The translations under genes were made by a program, and so were the position numbers. Below, in pieces: positions 1 through 8,022 of a stretch of DNA of 64,000 nt. Position 1 is the first letter of the stretch. Each line of letters opens with the position of its first letter. The notes beneath the pieces are model-generated. The model was not told the origin of the DNA. It saw only the letters and a program-made list of their open reading frames with translations, and did no database searches. Source of the DNA: Natrinema amylolyticum (GTDB lineage Archaea > Halobacteriota > Halobacteria > Halobacteriales > Natrialbaceae); NCBI RefSeq assembly GCF_020515625.1, contig NZ_JAIWPJ010000001.1:868001-932000 (forward strand). The letters are read 5' to 3'.

Positions 1-188
1 TCGAGTCCGAGACCGACGATCTCACCGATCTCCGGGGCGTCGGTCAGGCGTACGCCGAAGATCTCACTGCGGCCGGTATCGAGACCTTCGACCAGCTCGC
101 CGCAGTCGACGTCGCCGAACTCGCCACCGAGACCGGCATCTCGCCGAGCCGACTCGAGGACTGGATCGAACAGGCCCAGGAGCGGTAG
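1..188 (+). CDS. 3' end of a helix-hairpin-helix protein (partial)
   Basis: The frame starting at base 3 is open to a TAG at 186-188 and encodes about 61 residues; the 5' part lies outside the window. The visible protein reads as a helix-hairpin-helix (HhH) module: the hairpin LRGVGQAYAEDLTAAGI is followed by a second helix pair with FDQLAAVDVAELA. Such modules give non-specific DNA contacts or sit at the C-terminus of ribosomal, helicase or primase-associated proteins, and in haloarchaea they often end otherwise unannotated proteins. The parent protein cannot be named from this fragment. Confidence 0.7.
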   Translation, partial: ESETDDLTDLRGVGQAYAEDLTAAGIETFDQLAAVDVAELATETGISPSRLEDWIEQAQER

Positions 189-319
189 GCCGGTTCACTC
201 TCGGTCCAGTCAACGGTCTCGACGGGACGGAACCGCGATCGCTTCCGATTGATATCGACGATCGAATTCGATCGGCGGTGACTGAGGCCGAGGGATCTCG
301 ACCGTCGAGCCGAACTGGG

Positions 320-1117
320 TCACCGTTGCGCTTCGAACGCCTCGAGCCCGCGCCGGAACGCCTCGGTGTGGACGCCGTATTCCGAGCGCCGGTCCTCGAG
401 AACGGTAGCGTACCGCTCGACGTCCTCGTCCGGGAGATCAGCGGCGAGTACGCACTCGACGTAGCCGTCGAGGGCCGTTCGGAGGGTCGTCGCGTAGTGA
501 TCGTACGCGGCGTCGATGCGCTCCGCGTTGTCGTCGACGGCCTCGAACAGCGCGCGGTAGACGGTCGCGGCGGCGAGATACCGCTCTCGAGTGCGATACC
601 GTTGGGCGAGGTCGAAGAAGTGCGAGAAGTCGATGGCGCTCGTAACGAGGGAATCGTCTCGAGCGTGTCGGTCGAACAGCGTCTCGACTGCCGTACGGTA
701 CTCGTCGATCGATCGATGCTCTTCCCCGAACCGTGCGAGGAACTGCTCGCGGAGAGTCGGGTTCTCGGCGAGCGCGTCTCGGACGAACGCCCGCAGGTCG
801 TCGGGCGGGACTGCACCGAGTACCGCGTCGACGCGCTCGCTCTCGACCTCTGGCGGATCGCAAACGACGTCTAGGAGTACCGCGACGATGTGCTTGCACT
901 CACCTGGGCCCGTATACGGACACGAACACCGCGCATCGATATCGTCTCCGTCAAACTCGACGACGACGTCGTACACGTCGGAGCCGCGGACCACGGCCGT
1001 GACGAGATCGTCGAACCGGTCGAGTCGCCGGAGTCGACCGTCGTCGTAATAGCTCTGTCCGCGTTCGAACACAGGGTCGGTACAGCGCTCTCGAACGGAC
1101 GCTTCGTCGAGATTCAT
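320..1117 (-). CDS. SWIM zinc finger protein
   Basis: A 265-residue acidic protein. Residues 61-76 carry a textbook SWIM motif, C64-x-C66-x7-C74-x-H76 (CSCPYTGPGECKH), which binds one zinc and mediates DNA or protein contacts. The rest is helical with no catalytic motif that I recognise; the C-terminal 150 residues (YRTRERYLAAATVYRALFEA) look like TPR-like helices. The family occurs beside SWI/SNF helicases and as stand-alone haloarchaeal proteins. No operon partner is visible: the flanking genes are about 290 bp away or on the other strand. The biological role is unknown. Confidence 0.85.
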   Translation of the reverse strand: MNLDEASVRERCTDPVFERGQSYYDDGRLRRLDRFDDLVTAVVRGSDVYDVVVEFDGDDIDARCSCPYTGPGECKHIVAVLLDVVCDPPEVESERVDAVLGAVPPDDLRAFVRDALAENPTLREQFLARFGEEHRSIDEYRTAVETLFDRHARDDSLVTSAIDFSHFFDLAQRYRTRERYLAAATVYRALFEAVDDNAERIDAAYDHYATTLRTALDGYVECVLAADLPDEDVERYATVLEDRRSEYGVHTEAFRRGLEAFEAQR

Positions 1118-1407
1118 GATCGTTATCGGTCGGGTTCTAGCGCTACCGATGTCCTCGTCCGGTACTCGAGAGCTTCAACGCCAAACGTTCGTCGGAGAGA
1201 CACCACCGAATCGATATCCGACAACCGGTTTTCGCGTGGTCGGTAGCCGTGGGTCTCCCCCTCGAGCAGTTTTCGGCGGTCTCCAATCGAGACGGCCTCG
1301 CGGCGACGTTCGAAGACGACACCCGTTCACGGATGGACTCGAGCAGCGTATTACTACCGGCACCAGCCCCGAATTCGTCGCCGTACCGAACGAGTTACAC
1401 CACGGAC

Positions 1408-1833
1408 TCACAGGACGACGGTTTCGAGTCCCTCGAGGGCCTCGAACCCCTCGAAGTCCGGGTCCCCGGAGTAGAGCGTGTGACAGTCGTCGTGGATCGC
1501 TGCGGTCGCGAGGTGGATCGCATCGGCGTAGGAGAGTTCCCGTTCACCGGGCTCGTAGTACTCGAATCGGAGTTCGGCCGCGTACTCTCCGATGTCGTCG
1601 ATCAGCGGGATACTCTCAATGTGTTCGTAGTCGCGGATCGCTCGAATCGCTTCGTCCGCCGTCGCCTCGTCTTCGACGCTCCGAATTCGATACGAGACCT
1701 CCGCGAGAACGGTCGGAGCGATGAGCCCGCCTTCGTCGGCCGAGTTGGCTCGTTCGATGGTTGCCTCCGCGGTGGCCGCGTCCTCGCCGTCGAAAACGAA
1801 CTCCAGCCACACCCACGAGTCGAGGAAGATCAC
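1408..1833 (-). CDS. vapC: PIN-domain ribonuclease toxin (VapC-like)
   Basis: A PIN-domain protein of 141 residues when started at the GTG at 1833. That start is preferred because GTGA overlaps the vapB stop by 4 nt; the upstream ATG at 1866 would add 11 residues unlike the family. The acidic metal-binding residues are placed as expected: D5 (IFLDSWVW), E45 (VLAEVSY), D104 (SYADAIHLA) and D124/D126 (SGDPDF). VapC toxins cleave tRNA or rRNA and are held inactive by the cognate VapB. The partner directly upstream and the translational coupling support a working toxin-antitoxin pair. Confidence 0.85.
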   Translation of the reverse strand: MIFLDSWVWLEFVFDGEDAATAEATIERANSADEGGLIAPTVLAEVSYRIRSVEDEATADEAIRAIRDYEHIESIPLIDDIGEYAAELRFEYYEPGERELSYADAIHLATAAIHDDCHTLYSGDPDFEGFEALEGLETVVL

Positions 1834-2102
1834 GACTGTTCCTCGCGACGATCGTGCGAACTCCACGTGGCCTTCGATTCCCGACGCATCTTCTCGAGGT
1901 CGACATCGTGTCTTGAGAGCGTCTTCTGGACATCGCGAAGCCGTTCCATCGCCGGCCTTTTCGGTCGGATTTCGAGTCCACCATCGTCGCCGAGCACGAA
2001 CTCGACCTCTGTCCCTTCCTCGAGCTCGAGTCTGTCGCGGATCCGCTTCGGAATGGTGACCTGCCCTTTGCTCGTGATCGTCGCGTCTTCGGTAACAGGC
2101 AT
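1830..2102 (-). CDS. vapB: AbrB/SpoVT-type antitoxin (VapB-like)
   Basis: A 90-residue protein. Residues about 6-48 form a swapped-hairpin AbrB/MazE domain (ATITSKGQVTIPKRIRDRL, then EGTEVEFVL and GLEIRP). The charged C-terminal half (MERLRDVQKTLSRHDVDLEKM) is a good candidate for the toxin-binding tail. It lies immediately upstream of the PIN toxin, with its stop inside the toxin start. Antitoxins of this type usually repress their own promoter, and a perfect dyad sits 19 bp upstream of the start. Confidence 0.85.
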   Translation of the reverse strand: MPVTEDATITSKGQVTIPKRIRDRLELEEGTEVEFVLGDDGGLEIRPKRPAMERLRDVQKTLSRHDVDLEKMRRESKATWSSHDRREEQS

Positions 2103-2120
2103 GTCCTTACTACATCTGCG

Positions 2121-2133
2121 TAGGTCTTACCTA
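2121..2133. promoter_or_regulatory. Dyad upstream of vapB, candidate autoregulatory operator
   Basis: TAGGT-CTT-ACCTA is a perfect 5-bp inverted repeat. It is flanked by TACA and TGTA, which extend the symmetry imperfectly. It lies 19 bp upstream of the vapB start, in the core promoter zone, which is where AbrB-type antitoxins usually bind. Function is inferred from position and symmetry only. Confidence 0.45.
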
Positions 2134-2364
2134 TGTACTTTCTCCTTACACCGGGATGGCGGCGGTGACGAGTGAGTGTTCCCGTCGAGCGTACCGACGA
2201 ACGTCGAACCTCTACGGGAGCGTAGGTTCCTCCCAACCGTTCATAGCGAGATCCGAGACTCGAGCGAAGCGACGTGGAACTCGGTATCAGGCGATCCGCG
2301 ATCGAGAACGGGATGGAATATCCCGCCAAGAATTTTCATTCCGTCAGGGGCCGATGAGGTAGTC

Positions 2365-2937
2365 ATGAAAGAACCGCGCCCGGAACTGACGGCGAACGAC
2401 GAACGCGCGGACGCCCCGGACTTCGATGGGCTAGTGACTCCCGCGGAGGTCGTTCGCAGTGGTCGAACGCGCAATGACTTCTTCGACGCGGTTCTCGGAC
2501 TGGACGGACCGGCGACGGCGAGTGACGTCGTCGACCGCGCCGGTCACGGGGTGGACGCAGCGAGGGAGTACCTGGAGTGGTTCGAGCGAATGGGAATCGT
2601 CACGCGAGTCACCGAGTCACCGGCGACGTACGAACGGAACCAAGAGTATCTGAACTGGCGTCGCGTCCAGCGGCTGCAGGAGCGGTACGCCACCGACGAA
2701 TTCCTTGACTACCTGCAGACGGAGACGGATCGCGACAAAGACTACGCTGAGATGTTCGGCGTCGAATCCCCGAACGCGGTTTCGATCGCGGCGCACGCGT
2801 CGACGACCGATCGCTCGGTGGAAGCGGTCTGGGAAGACGTTTCCGCGTGGAAGACGACCCGTCGCCGAATCGCCCTCATCGAACCGGCACTGACGTCCGG
2901 ATCCGGTGACTCTGCCGAAGAACGGACCGCTGTATGA
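2365..2937 (+). CDS. Winged-helix HTH protein, haloarchaeal DUF7342-like
   Basis: A 190-residue protein from the ATG at 2365; the frame stays open further upstream, but that part reads as non-protein sequence. A winged-helix module spans about residues 35-85: FFDAVLGLDGPATASDVVDRAG (quoted in part: TASDVVDRAGHGVDAAREYL) looks like helix-turn-helix and MGIVTRVTESPATYE like the wing. The C-terminal half is helical. It resembles haloarchaeal proteins I know as DUF7342, which occur as two-gene cassettes. The next gene overlaps its stop by 4 nt (ATGA), so the two are coupled. Confidence 0.7.
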   Translation: MKEPRPELTANDERADAPDFDGLVTPAEVVRSGRTRNDFFDAVLGLDGPATASDVVDRAGHGVDAAREYLEWFERMGIVTRVTESPATYERNQEYLNWRRVQRLQERYATDEFLDYLQTETDRDKDYAEMFGVESPNAVSIAAHASTTDRSVEAVWEDVSAWKTTRRRIALIEPALTSGSGDSAEERTAV

Positions 2938-3284
2938 CCGATCGGAGCGGCAGGACGGGGGTTCCCGACGACGGTAGCGGTGCGCCGGTCGATTTCGATC
3001 GACTCGACGGTGTTGTTGACCGGCTGGCTACTGACGAGCGCTTCGATCGAATCGAGGACCAACCCCCGTTCACACCGGATCGATTGGTGTGCGTCTACGA
3101 TTCGGGCTTCTACCCGAGTAGCATTCGGACGGCCCATCTGGAAATCGTCTGGTTCGAGAATGACGATTTCTCGCTCCATTACCCTCAGGGTCAAGCTCCA
3201 AGGCGCTCGCCCTGTTCGACCTGTAGATCGATTCACTCTCGGTTAGTCAGCGGTCTCAATGTCTGCTCGAGGTTCATGTTTTGA
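2934..3284 (+). pseudogene. C-terminally truncated partner of the DUF7342-like gene
   Basis: Starts in the ATGA overlap with the HTH gene. The first 82 or so residues are protein-like and match a pattern common in haloarchaea (FDRLDGVVDRLATDERFD, then HLEIVWFENDDFSLHY). In relatives known to me the domain continues past that point with conserved His-rich sequence. Here, from about base 3183, the reading changes to low-complexity Arg/Ser/Cys-rich sequence (APRRSPCSTCRSIHSR) until a stop at 3284, which suggests a truncation or junction. It may still be made as a short protein. Confidence 0.5.
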
Positions 3285-3431
3285 TCTGTTTTCCTCCCGT
3301 TGCTCGTCGCTACTCGAGTCAGTGAACGGAAATCGTCGGTATATTTGATCCGTAACCGGTTTTCTCGTCTCTAGTCGATCGCCATCCGTCGGGTTATTAT
3401 CGCTGCAACAATACTGATAACTAACAGGTCG

Positions 3432-3438
3432 TTATTTA
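3432..3438 (+). promoter_or_regulatory. TATA box for the FabG-type reductase
   Basis: TTATTTA lies 26-32 bp upstream of the ATG at 3464, the spacing expected for an archaeal promoter whose transcript starts at or next to the start codon. No ribosome-binding site precedes the ATG, which fits a leaderless mRNA. Confidence 0.5.
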
Positions 3439-3463
3439 CCATCGGACGTTGAATGTGTGACTC

Positions 3464-4207
3464 ATGTCCATGGATGGTCGCACCTGCGTTATCACGGGCT
3501 CGGCGAAGGGGATCGGTCGCGGTATTGCCGAGTACCTCGGTGAAGAGGGGGCGAACGTCGTTATCAACTACCGGACCTCTGAGGGCGAGGCCTACGAGGC
3601 CGTCGACGCTATCGAGTCAACCGGCGGTTCGGCCGTCGCGGCACAGGCCGATATCTCCGACCGCGCGGACGTCGAAAACCTGGTCGAAGTCTGCCACGAA
3701 GCCTTCGGCCCCGCCGACGTTCTGGTGAACAACGCCGGCATCACGGCCGACAAGCAGTTCACCGAGATGTCCCGGGAGGAGTGGGACCGCGTGATGGACG
3801 TCAACCTCGGCGGCATGTTCAACTGCACCCAGCTGTTCTACGACGACATCTGGAACGCCGATGAAGGTCGACTGATCAATATCTCGAGCGTCGTCGGCAA
3901 ACAGGGCAACTACGGCCAGGCCAACTACGCCGCCGCGAAAAGCGGGATGTTCGGCTTTACGCGAACCATCGCCCTCGAACTCGCCAAGGGCGGCTCGACG
4001 GCCAACTGCGTCGCCCCCGGCTTCACCGCCACCGACATGGTCAAGAGCGTCCCCGACGAGGTCCTCGACCGGATTATCGCGGGGATCCCGCTCGAGCGAC
4101 TGGCCGAAGTCGAGGACATCGCTGCAGTAGTCCGATTCCTCGCGAGCGAGGACTCGTCGTACGTGACCGGTGAAGTGATCGACGTCAACGGCGGGATGGA
4201 CCTCTAA
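3464..4207 (+). CDS. fabG: SDR-family 3-oxoacyl-ACP / acetoacetyl-CoA reductase
   Basis: A 247-residue classical short-chain dehydrogenase of normal length. The cofactor loop is TGSAKGIG (residues 11-18), NNAG is at 89-92, and the catalytic set is N114, S142, Y155 and K159 (S-x12-Y-x3-K). N35-Y36-R37 after the second strand favours NADPH. Closest in pattern are FabG and PhaB enzymes, which reduce 3-oxoacyl thioesters. Haloarchaea lack a standard fatty acid synthase, and many use such enzymes in polyhydroxyalkanoate synthesis, so acetoacetyl-CoA reductase is a real alternative. No phaEC genes are adjacent. A TATA box at -30 supports this start. Confidence 0.85.
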   Translation: MSMDGRTCVITGSAKGIGRGIAEYLGEEGANVVINYRTSEGEAYEAVDAIESTGGSAVAAQADISDRADVENLVEVCHEAFGPADVLVNNAGITADKQFTEMSREEWDRVMDVNLGGMFNCTQLFYDDIWNADEGRLINISSVVGKQGNYGQANYAAAKSGMFGFTRTIALELAKGGSTANCVAPGFTATDMVKSVPDEVLDRIIAGIPLERLAEVEDIAAVVRFLASEDSSYVTGEVIDVNGGMDL

Positions 4208-4291
4208 GTCTGACTCGAGCGTCGATCTTTCTGGAAAAGTAGTATCTCTATGACGTGAGCTAGCTAATAGCGAGCAGTGTGTGAACGCGAG

Positions 4292-5056
4292 TTATCGCTG
4301 TTCGTCGCCCAGTCTGCTGCTCTCCTCTTCGGTTCGTGTTTTACTCGGCGGCGGCTCCGGTGGTTCGAACGTTGCGATGAGAAGCTTGACTGCTCGCATC
4401 TCGAGAAGGTCCTCGAGACTCCGCCGCGAACGAAGTCCGAGAGTCGCCAAGACGGCGGCAGTGAGATGAACTCCGAACAGCGGGAGATTGAGCGAGCCGC
4501 TGAGTCCCAGCATGATGAGCGAGATCGCGACGGTGGGGAGTATGAAAACGCTCACTGCTGCGAGCGGTCGGTCACGAACGGCGTTCCCGACTCGAGTCGC
4601 GACCTCGGTGATGGAAGACGTCGGCATCGCGCCCGTTGCGCCATCCAGTACGCGATCGAGGATATTGATGAACGGACCGATCGCTTTGGTCTCACGGAGA
4701 TCGATGACGATAACGTCCGGCTCTGGCTCCGTCGTCAGCCATCGATAGCCAAAGGACGACGTCGCGTACCGGTAGAGCGTCTCCCCCAGGGCTGTGATTT
4801 GCGCGTTCGAGGCGACTGCTTGTACTCGCGTACTCGTGGCCGTTATCGTGGATCGAAGCGCCGATCCGTTCGCGATCGTCTCGAGTACTGACGGCGATGG
4901 CGTAGCGGTCGTCTCTTCAGGTTCGGAGCCGTGAGAGTCGCTTTGCCAGCGAGAGAGTGAGCCCAGCCGCGAGCGGTCGAGAGCCGTCCGCATTCGCTCG
5001 GCTGCCTTCCGTCCGGCCCGGACGACCACCGATCCATTGCGTGCGTTGGTGCTCAT
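4292..5056 (-). CDS. Haloarchaeal membrane protein of unknown function
   Basis: A 254-residue protein from the ATG at 5056; upstream in-frame sequence overlaps the neighbouring gene and is Arg/Ser-rich shadow. Two hydrophobic segments lie close together at about residues 165-205 (AAVSVFILPTVAISLIMLGL and LFGVHLTAAVLATLGL). The N-terminal half is soluble with a conserved-looking strand (PDVIVIDLRETKAIGPFI). Its start is 10 nt after the stop of the DUF4330 gene, so the two are almost surely cotranscribed. I do not recognise a family with a known activity. Confidence 0.65.
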   Translation of the reverse strand: MSTNARNGSVVVRAGRKAAERMRTALDRSRLGSLSRWQSDSHGSEPEETTATPSPSVLETIANGSALRSTITATSTRVQAVASNAQITALGETLYRYATSSFGYRWLTTEPEPDVIVIDLRETKAIGPFINILDRVLDGATGAMPTSSITEVATRVGNAVRDRPLAAVSVFILPTVAISLIMLGLSGSLNLPLFGVHLTAAVLATLGLRSRRSLEDLLEMRAVKLLIATFEPPEPPPSKTRTEEESSRLGDEQR

Positions 5057-5066
5057 GTGATCGCTG

Positions 5067-6188
5067 TTACTCCATCTGTGTGACCGTTCCGCTGACGGTC
5101 GTCGTCCCGAAGTCGAGGACCACGCTATCACCGGTCCGGAGTGAGTCACCGTGGAAGCGCACACCGGTGTCAGTCTGTCGTGTTTGCAACTCGACGGAAA
5201 GCGTGACATCCTCGTTCTTCGGATGCTCGCGGAGGAAGATCTCCCCGCTTTCGCTTTCAAGGACGGTATCTGCCGCCTCAGTGTCGACTGACTGGACCGT
5301 CACCAACGTCTCACCACGGACGGTCTCGGTCATGCCCGCGCTGAACTCGTCCGCGACCTCGGGGCGGATATTCTCGACTTTGACCTCGGCGTTGACCGTC
5401 GTCGAATTGCCGATTTCTTGATCGGACCCTCGTCGGACGACTTCGCCGTTGAGATCGTAGCCGTCAGGGCTCAAGCTGATCTGGCTCCCGACGGTGACTG
5501 TCTGGCCACCGTAGGTCGGCATCGATCCTTGCTGGTGAGTGTTGAGTTCGGTCCCGACGAGCGCCCGATACTGATCGCCACCGATCGGGTACAACTGGAC
5601 GTTCGTTATCGTCGCCGTGGTATACGGGCCGAGCGTGACGGTATCGTTTTCGCTGATTTCGTCCGCCGTCCGCTCCGAGATCGTCGACTCGATCAAGACC
5701 GGCGTCTCGTCGACCGCGAGGGACGATCCGTCGGGCTCAAGGCTAGTCAGACGACCGGTTGCGGTGTAGTCGTCGGTCTCGATCGCGAGTTCCGTCCCGA
5801 GGCGAAGACGTTCGCCAGCGTATTCGAAGACCGGTTCGTCTCTATCTTCAATCTCGACGGTCTGGCCGTTTATTTCCGCACGGACCGTCACCTGTGATTG
5901 GTTTCCGCCTCCGCCGTCCATTGCGGGTGTGACATAGACGTCGGTCACCGTGAGATTGTGCGAAGAGCCGTCGACCCTGACGGTATCGCCTTCGCTGACG
6001 CGATCGGCGACGTAGTCGGGCTGCCCGCCGAGGTCGACAGTGGCGTATCTGGTTTCGGGTTCGCCGTTGCCAAGCACCCCGACGAACGCGATCCCTGCGA
6101 CGAGGACGGCAAGCAGGAGGACAACTGCGAGAGCGTCGATGACGTTGACGACGCCGAAGAGATTGCCCTCGTCGTCGATCAGCGGCAT
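5067..6188 (-). CDS. DUF4330 family membrane-anchored protein
   Basis: A 373-residue protein. One N-terminal transmembrane helix (VVNVIDALAVVLLLAVLVAG, about residues 13-33) follows the short cytoplasmic sequence MPLIDDEGNLFG, the usual opening of DUF4330 proteins. The remaining 330 residues are beta-rich and probably outside the membrane. They contain three repeated units of the type 'EGDTVRV...TVTDVYV', 'ENDTVTLGPYTTATITNVQL' and 'TGDSVVLDFGTTTVSGTV'. No catalytic residues are apparent. It is the first gene of a two-gene unit with the membrane protein at 4292-5056. Confidence 0.8.
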   Translation of the reverse strand: MPLIDDEGNLFGVVNVIDALAVVLLLAVLVAGIAFVGVLGNGEPETRYATVDLGGQPDYVADRVSEGDTVRVDGSSHNLTVTDVYVTPAMDGGGGNQSQVTVRAEINGQTVEIEDRDEPVFEYAGERLRLGTELAIETDDYTATGRLTSLEPDGSSLAVDETPVLIESTISERTADEISENDTVTLGPYTTATITNVQLYPIGGDQYRALVGTELNTHQQGSMPTYGGQTVTVGSQISLSPDGYDLNGEVVRRGSDQEIGNSTTVNAEVKVENIRPEVADEFSAGMTETVRGETLVTVQSVDTEAADTVLESESGEIFLREHPKNEDVTLSVELQTRQTDTGVRFHGDSLRTGDSVVLDFGTTTVSGTVTQME

Positions 6189-6317
6189 AACTCACTCCGG
6201 AAGTTCATAAACCAGAGAGTCGGGGCCGGGACTATAGTTATTGTTATGTTCCTGCTCTCGTCACTTCCGGAGACGGTGCTCGGGATTGGCTACTGAGAGA
6301 ATTCCTTGAGGCAGCGG

Positions 6318-6842
6318 CTACGATTCTTCTTTCGGCCGAGCGTCACTCCCGTGCTCGCCGGATCGTATCACGTACCGATCGATGCCAGCGACGATTCCTG
6401 CAATGAGTCCGACAGAGATGAGAACGACGGGATCCGACGAGACGTACAGACTCGGCGTCGGATGACGCGCCCACGTAACTGGGTAGAGCCACATACCGGC
6501 GTCACCGTCGGCGTAAGCTTTGACTCCATCAATGAGGAGATGTGAGAGCGTGCCTGCAAACAAGGCAGCGAACACCTGCTGATTTCGATCGGCAACGACC
6601 ATCGCGCCGACCCCGGAAAGGACGATCGCGCCGCCGAGCGTCGATATCGCATCGAACTCGAGCGAAACGCCGACGATCGCCTCGAGTGCTCCTTCGGACA
6701 CGATGAGTGTTACACGGTTGAGATCCGGGAGAATCGACCCGATTATCATTACAGCCGTCCAGTGACTCGGTATCGGTCGGTACCATCCCGCAACCGTACA
6801 GGCGACGTATGCGAGCAGGACGTGTGTGAGGAGATCAGCCAC
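6318..6842 (-). CDS. YdjM-type membrane-bound metal-dependent hydrolase
   Basis: A 174-residue protein from the GTG at 6842, chosen because it overlaps the upstream gene by 8 nt and the protein then begins MADLLTHVLLAY, typical of the family. The longer frame from 6977 adds a Ser/Arg-rich tail overlapping the neighbour. Conserved features are H7, LPD (D40) after the second helix, HLLIDG near residue 115 and LYP further on. Four to five membrane helices are visible. The family is related to phospholipase-C-like membrane hydrolases; the substrate is unknown. Confidence 0.8.
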   Translation of the reverse strand: MADLLTHVLLAYVACTVAGWYRPIPSHWTAVMIIGSILPDLNRVTLIVSEGALEAIVGVSLEFDAISTLGGAIVLSGVGAMVVADRNQQVFAALFAGTLSHLLIDGVKAYADGDAGMWLYPVTWARHPTPSLYVSSDPVVLISVGLIAGIVAGIDRYVIRSGEHGSDARPKEES

Positions 6843-7368
6843 GATCGCTCCCCTCGATTTGAGTTTCGGGTTCGGCGTTCTCGACGGCTCTCGGCTCGAA
6901 GGCAAACTCGCGGAGGTTGACCCGCCACTGTCGGAGGAAGTATCCGATCGCGAGGAGGAGACCGACGACCGACGCACCGAGTTTGTACGCGGTCGCGTCT
7001 GGACCCCGATTCACGACTACTGTTCGGTCCGCCCGTAGTACTGTTTCGGACTCGAGGGTACCGTATACCTGCATAACACCCCCCGGTTTCACATCACTAT
7101 CGACGCCACGGACCTCGAGTTCGGCCGCAACCTCATCGCTGTCATCCATCACATGAATGGTGGCCGTCTTCGCATCGCTATCAACGGTTCGAACCTCACC
7201 GAACAGGAGCAGGCGGTCGCCAACGAACGGCTCGAGTCCCTGTTCCTGAATCTGATCGCCAGTCGGATGTGGCCAGTTCTCATCGTAGGCCGCATCGTAG
7301 TGGACACAGAGCCCGCCGAGAACGACGAGCAACGCGGCAACGATGATGAGCCTGCTACCGGGACGCAT
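6835..7368 (-). CDS. Membrane-anchored OB-fold-like protein
   Basis: A 177-residue protein with hydrophobic helices at both ends (RLIIVAALLVVLGGL at 5-19 and ASVVGLLLAIGYFL at about 130-145). Between them is a beta-rich domain (RLLLFGEVRTVD, ATIHVMDDS, VMQVYGTL) that reads like an OB-fold. It overlaps the YdjM-type hydrolase by 8 nt, so the two are probably translated as a unit. No known activity is suggested by the sequence. Confidence 0.6.
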   Translation of the reverse strand: MRPGSRLIIVAALLVVLGGLCVHYDAAYDENWPHPTGDQIQEQGLEPFVGDRLLLFGEVRTVDSDAKTATIHVMDDSDEVAAELEVRGVDSDVKPGGVMQVYGTLESETVLRADRTVVVNRGPDATAYKLGASVVGLLLAIGYFLRQWRVNLREFAFEPRAVENAEPETQIEGSDRG

Positions 7369-7445
7369 TCAGGCTCTCCTCACACGGCGGCTTTTTGATC
7401 GTATCGGTCCCCTAGCGAGACTCGGTTCCTAGTCTGTGTTGGAGA

Positions 7446-7904
7446 TCAGAACTCGTCACTCGAGGAAGCGGGGAGGGAGCTGGACTGACGTCGGAAACCG
7501 GACAGTGCGAGTGCGACGCCGGCTCCGACAGCGTTGCTCGCAGCGTCGGCCAACGTGGCGATGCGGTCGGGACGGAACACTTGATCGATCTCCATCACTG
7601 CTCCGTAGCCGACTGTGATGCAGAATACCAACAGGGCCGTTTGGACGATAGCCATCTCATGGTCTCTGAGAGCATACTTGAGACTAAGAGCAAGTCCCCC
7701 GTAAGCGATTCCGTGACGAATGTCGAGCCAGGCGAACCCGGGGTCGCTTATGACTGCTGCTCGTATGACTCCGGCTTCGGTTACCATCGCCTCGAGCGGC
7801 AGTGCGATCGATGGTGGCGTCGCGACGATCGACCAGTAGCAGATGAGGCCAGCGACGACAGCGGCCGGAGTCCATCGGAGAGGCGACCGGAAACGTAGTA
7901 ACAC
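7446..7904 (-). CDS. VanZ-like membrane protein
   Basis: A 152-residue protein with four hydrophobic helices. The VanZ/YlzJ-like signature is the arrangement DIRHGIAYGGLALSLKYAL, then VGYGAVMEIDQVF, then DAASNAVGAGVALAL, where the ID-Q-F and D--SN positions are characteristic. Haloarchaea commonly carry such a protein beside glycan loci. The role here is unknown; it is the last gene before the surface-polysaccharide region. Confidence 0.75.
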   Translation of the reverse strand: MLLRFRSPLRWTPAAVVAGLICYWSIVATPPSIALPLEAMVTEAGVIRAAVISDPGFAWLDIRHGIAYGGLALSLKYALRDHEMAIVQTALLVFCITVGYGAVMEIDQVFRPDRIATLADAASNAVGAGVALALSGFRRQSSSLPASSSDEF

Positions 7905-8022
7905 CGGCAGTGCGTTGGCTGTCGTTCAGGATAGTATGGCAGTCGCTGGTATCCAGACAGGTATCGGTTACTCAAGGAACTGTGAGTAGTTCTCGACCGC
8001 TCCCGATTTCACTCCGCCGCGA

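Noticed and set aside
278-874. Long plus-strand frame opposite the SWIM gene
   Set aside because: It mirrors the codon periodicity of the minus-strand gene, which has a clear SWIM motif; the plus reading has no family.
2176-2364. Upstream extension of the HTH gene
   Set aside because: The added residues are not protein-like and the ATG at 2365 gives the expected family start.
4277-4891. Plus-strand frame of 204 codons
   Set aside because: Antisense to the membrane protein at 4292-5056; Arg/Ser/Asp-rich shadow without motif.
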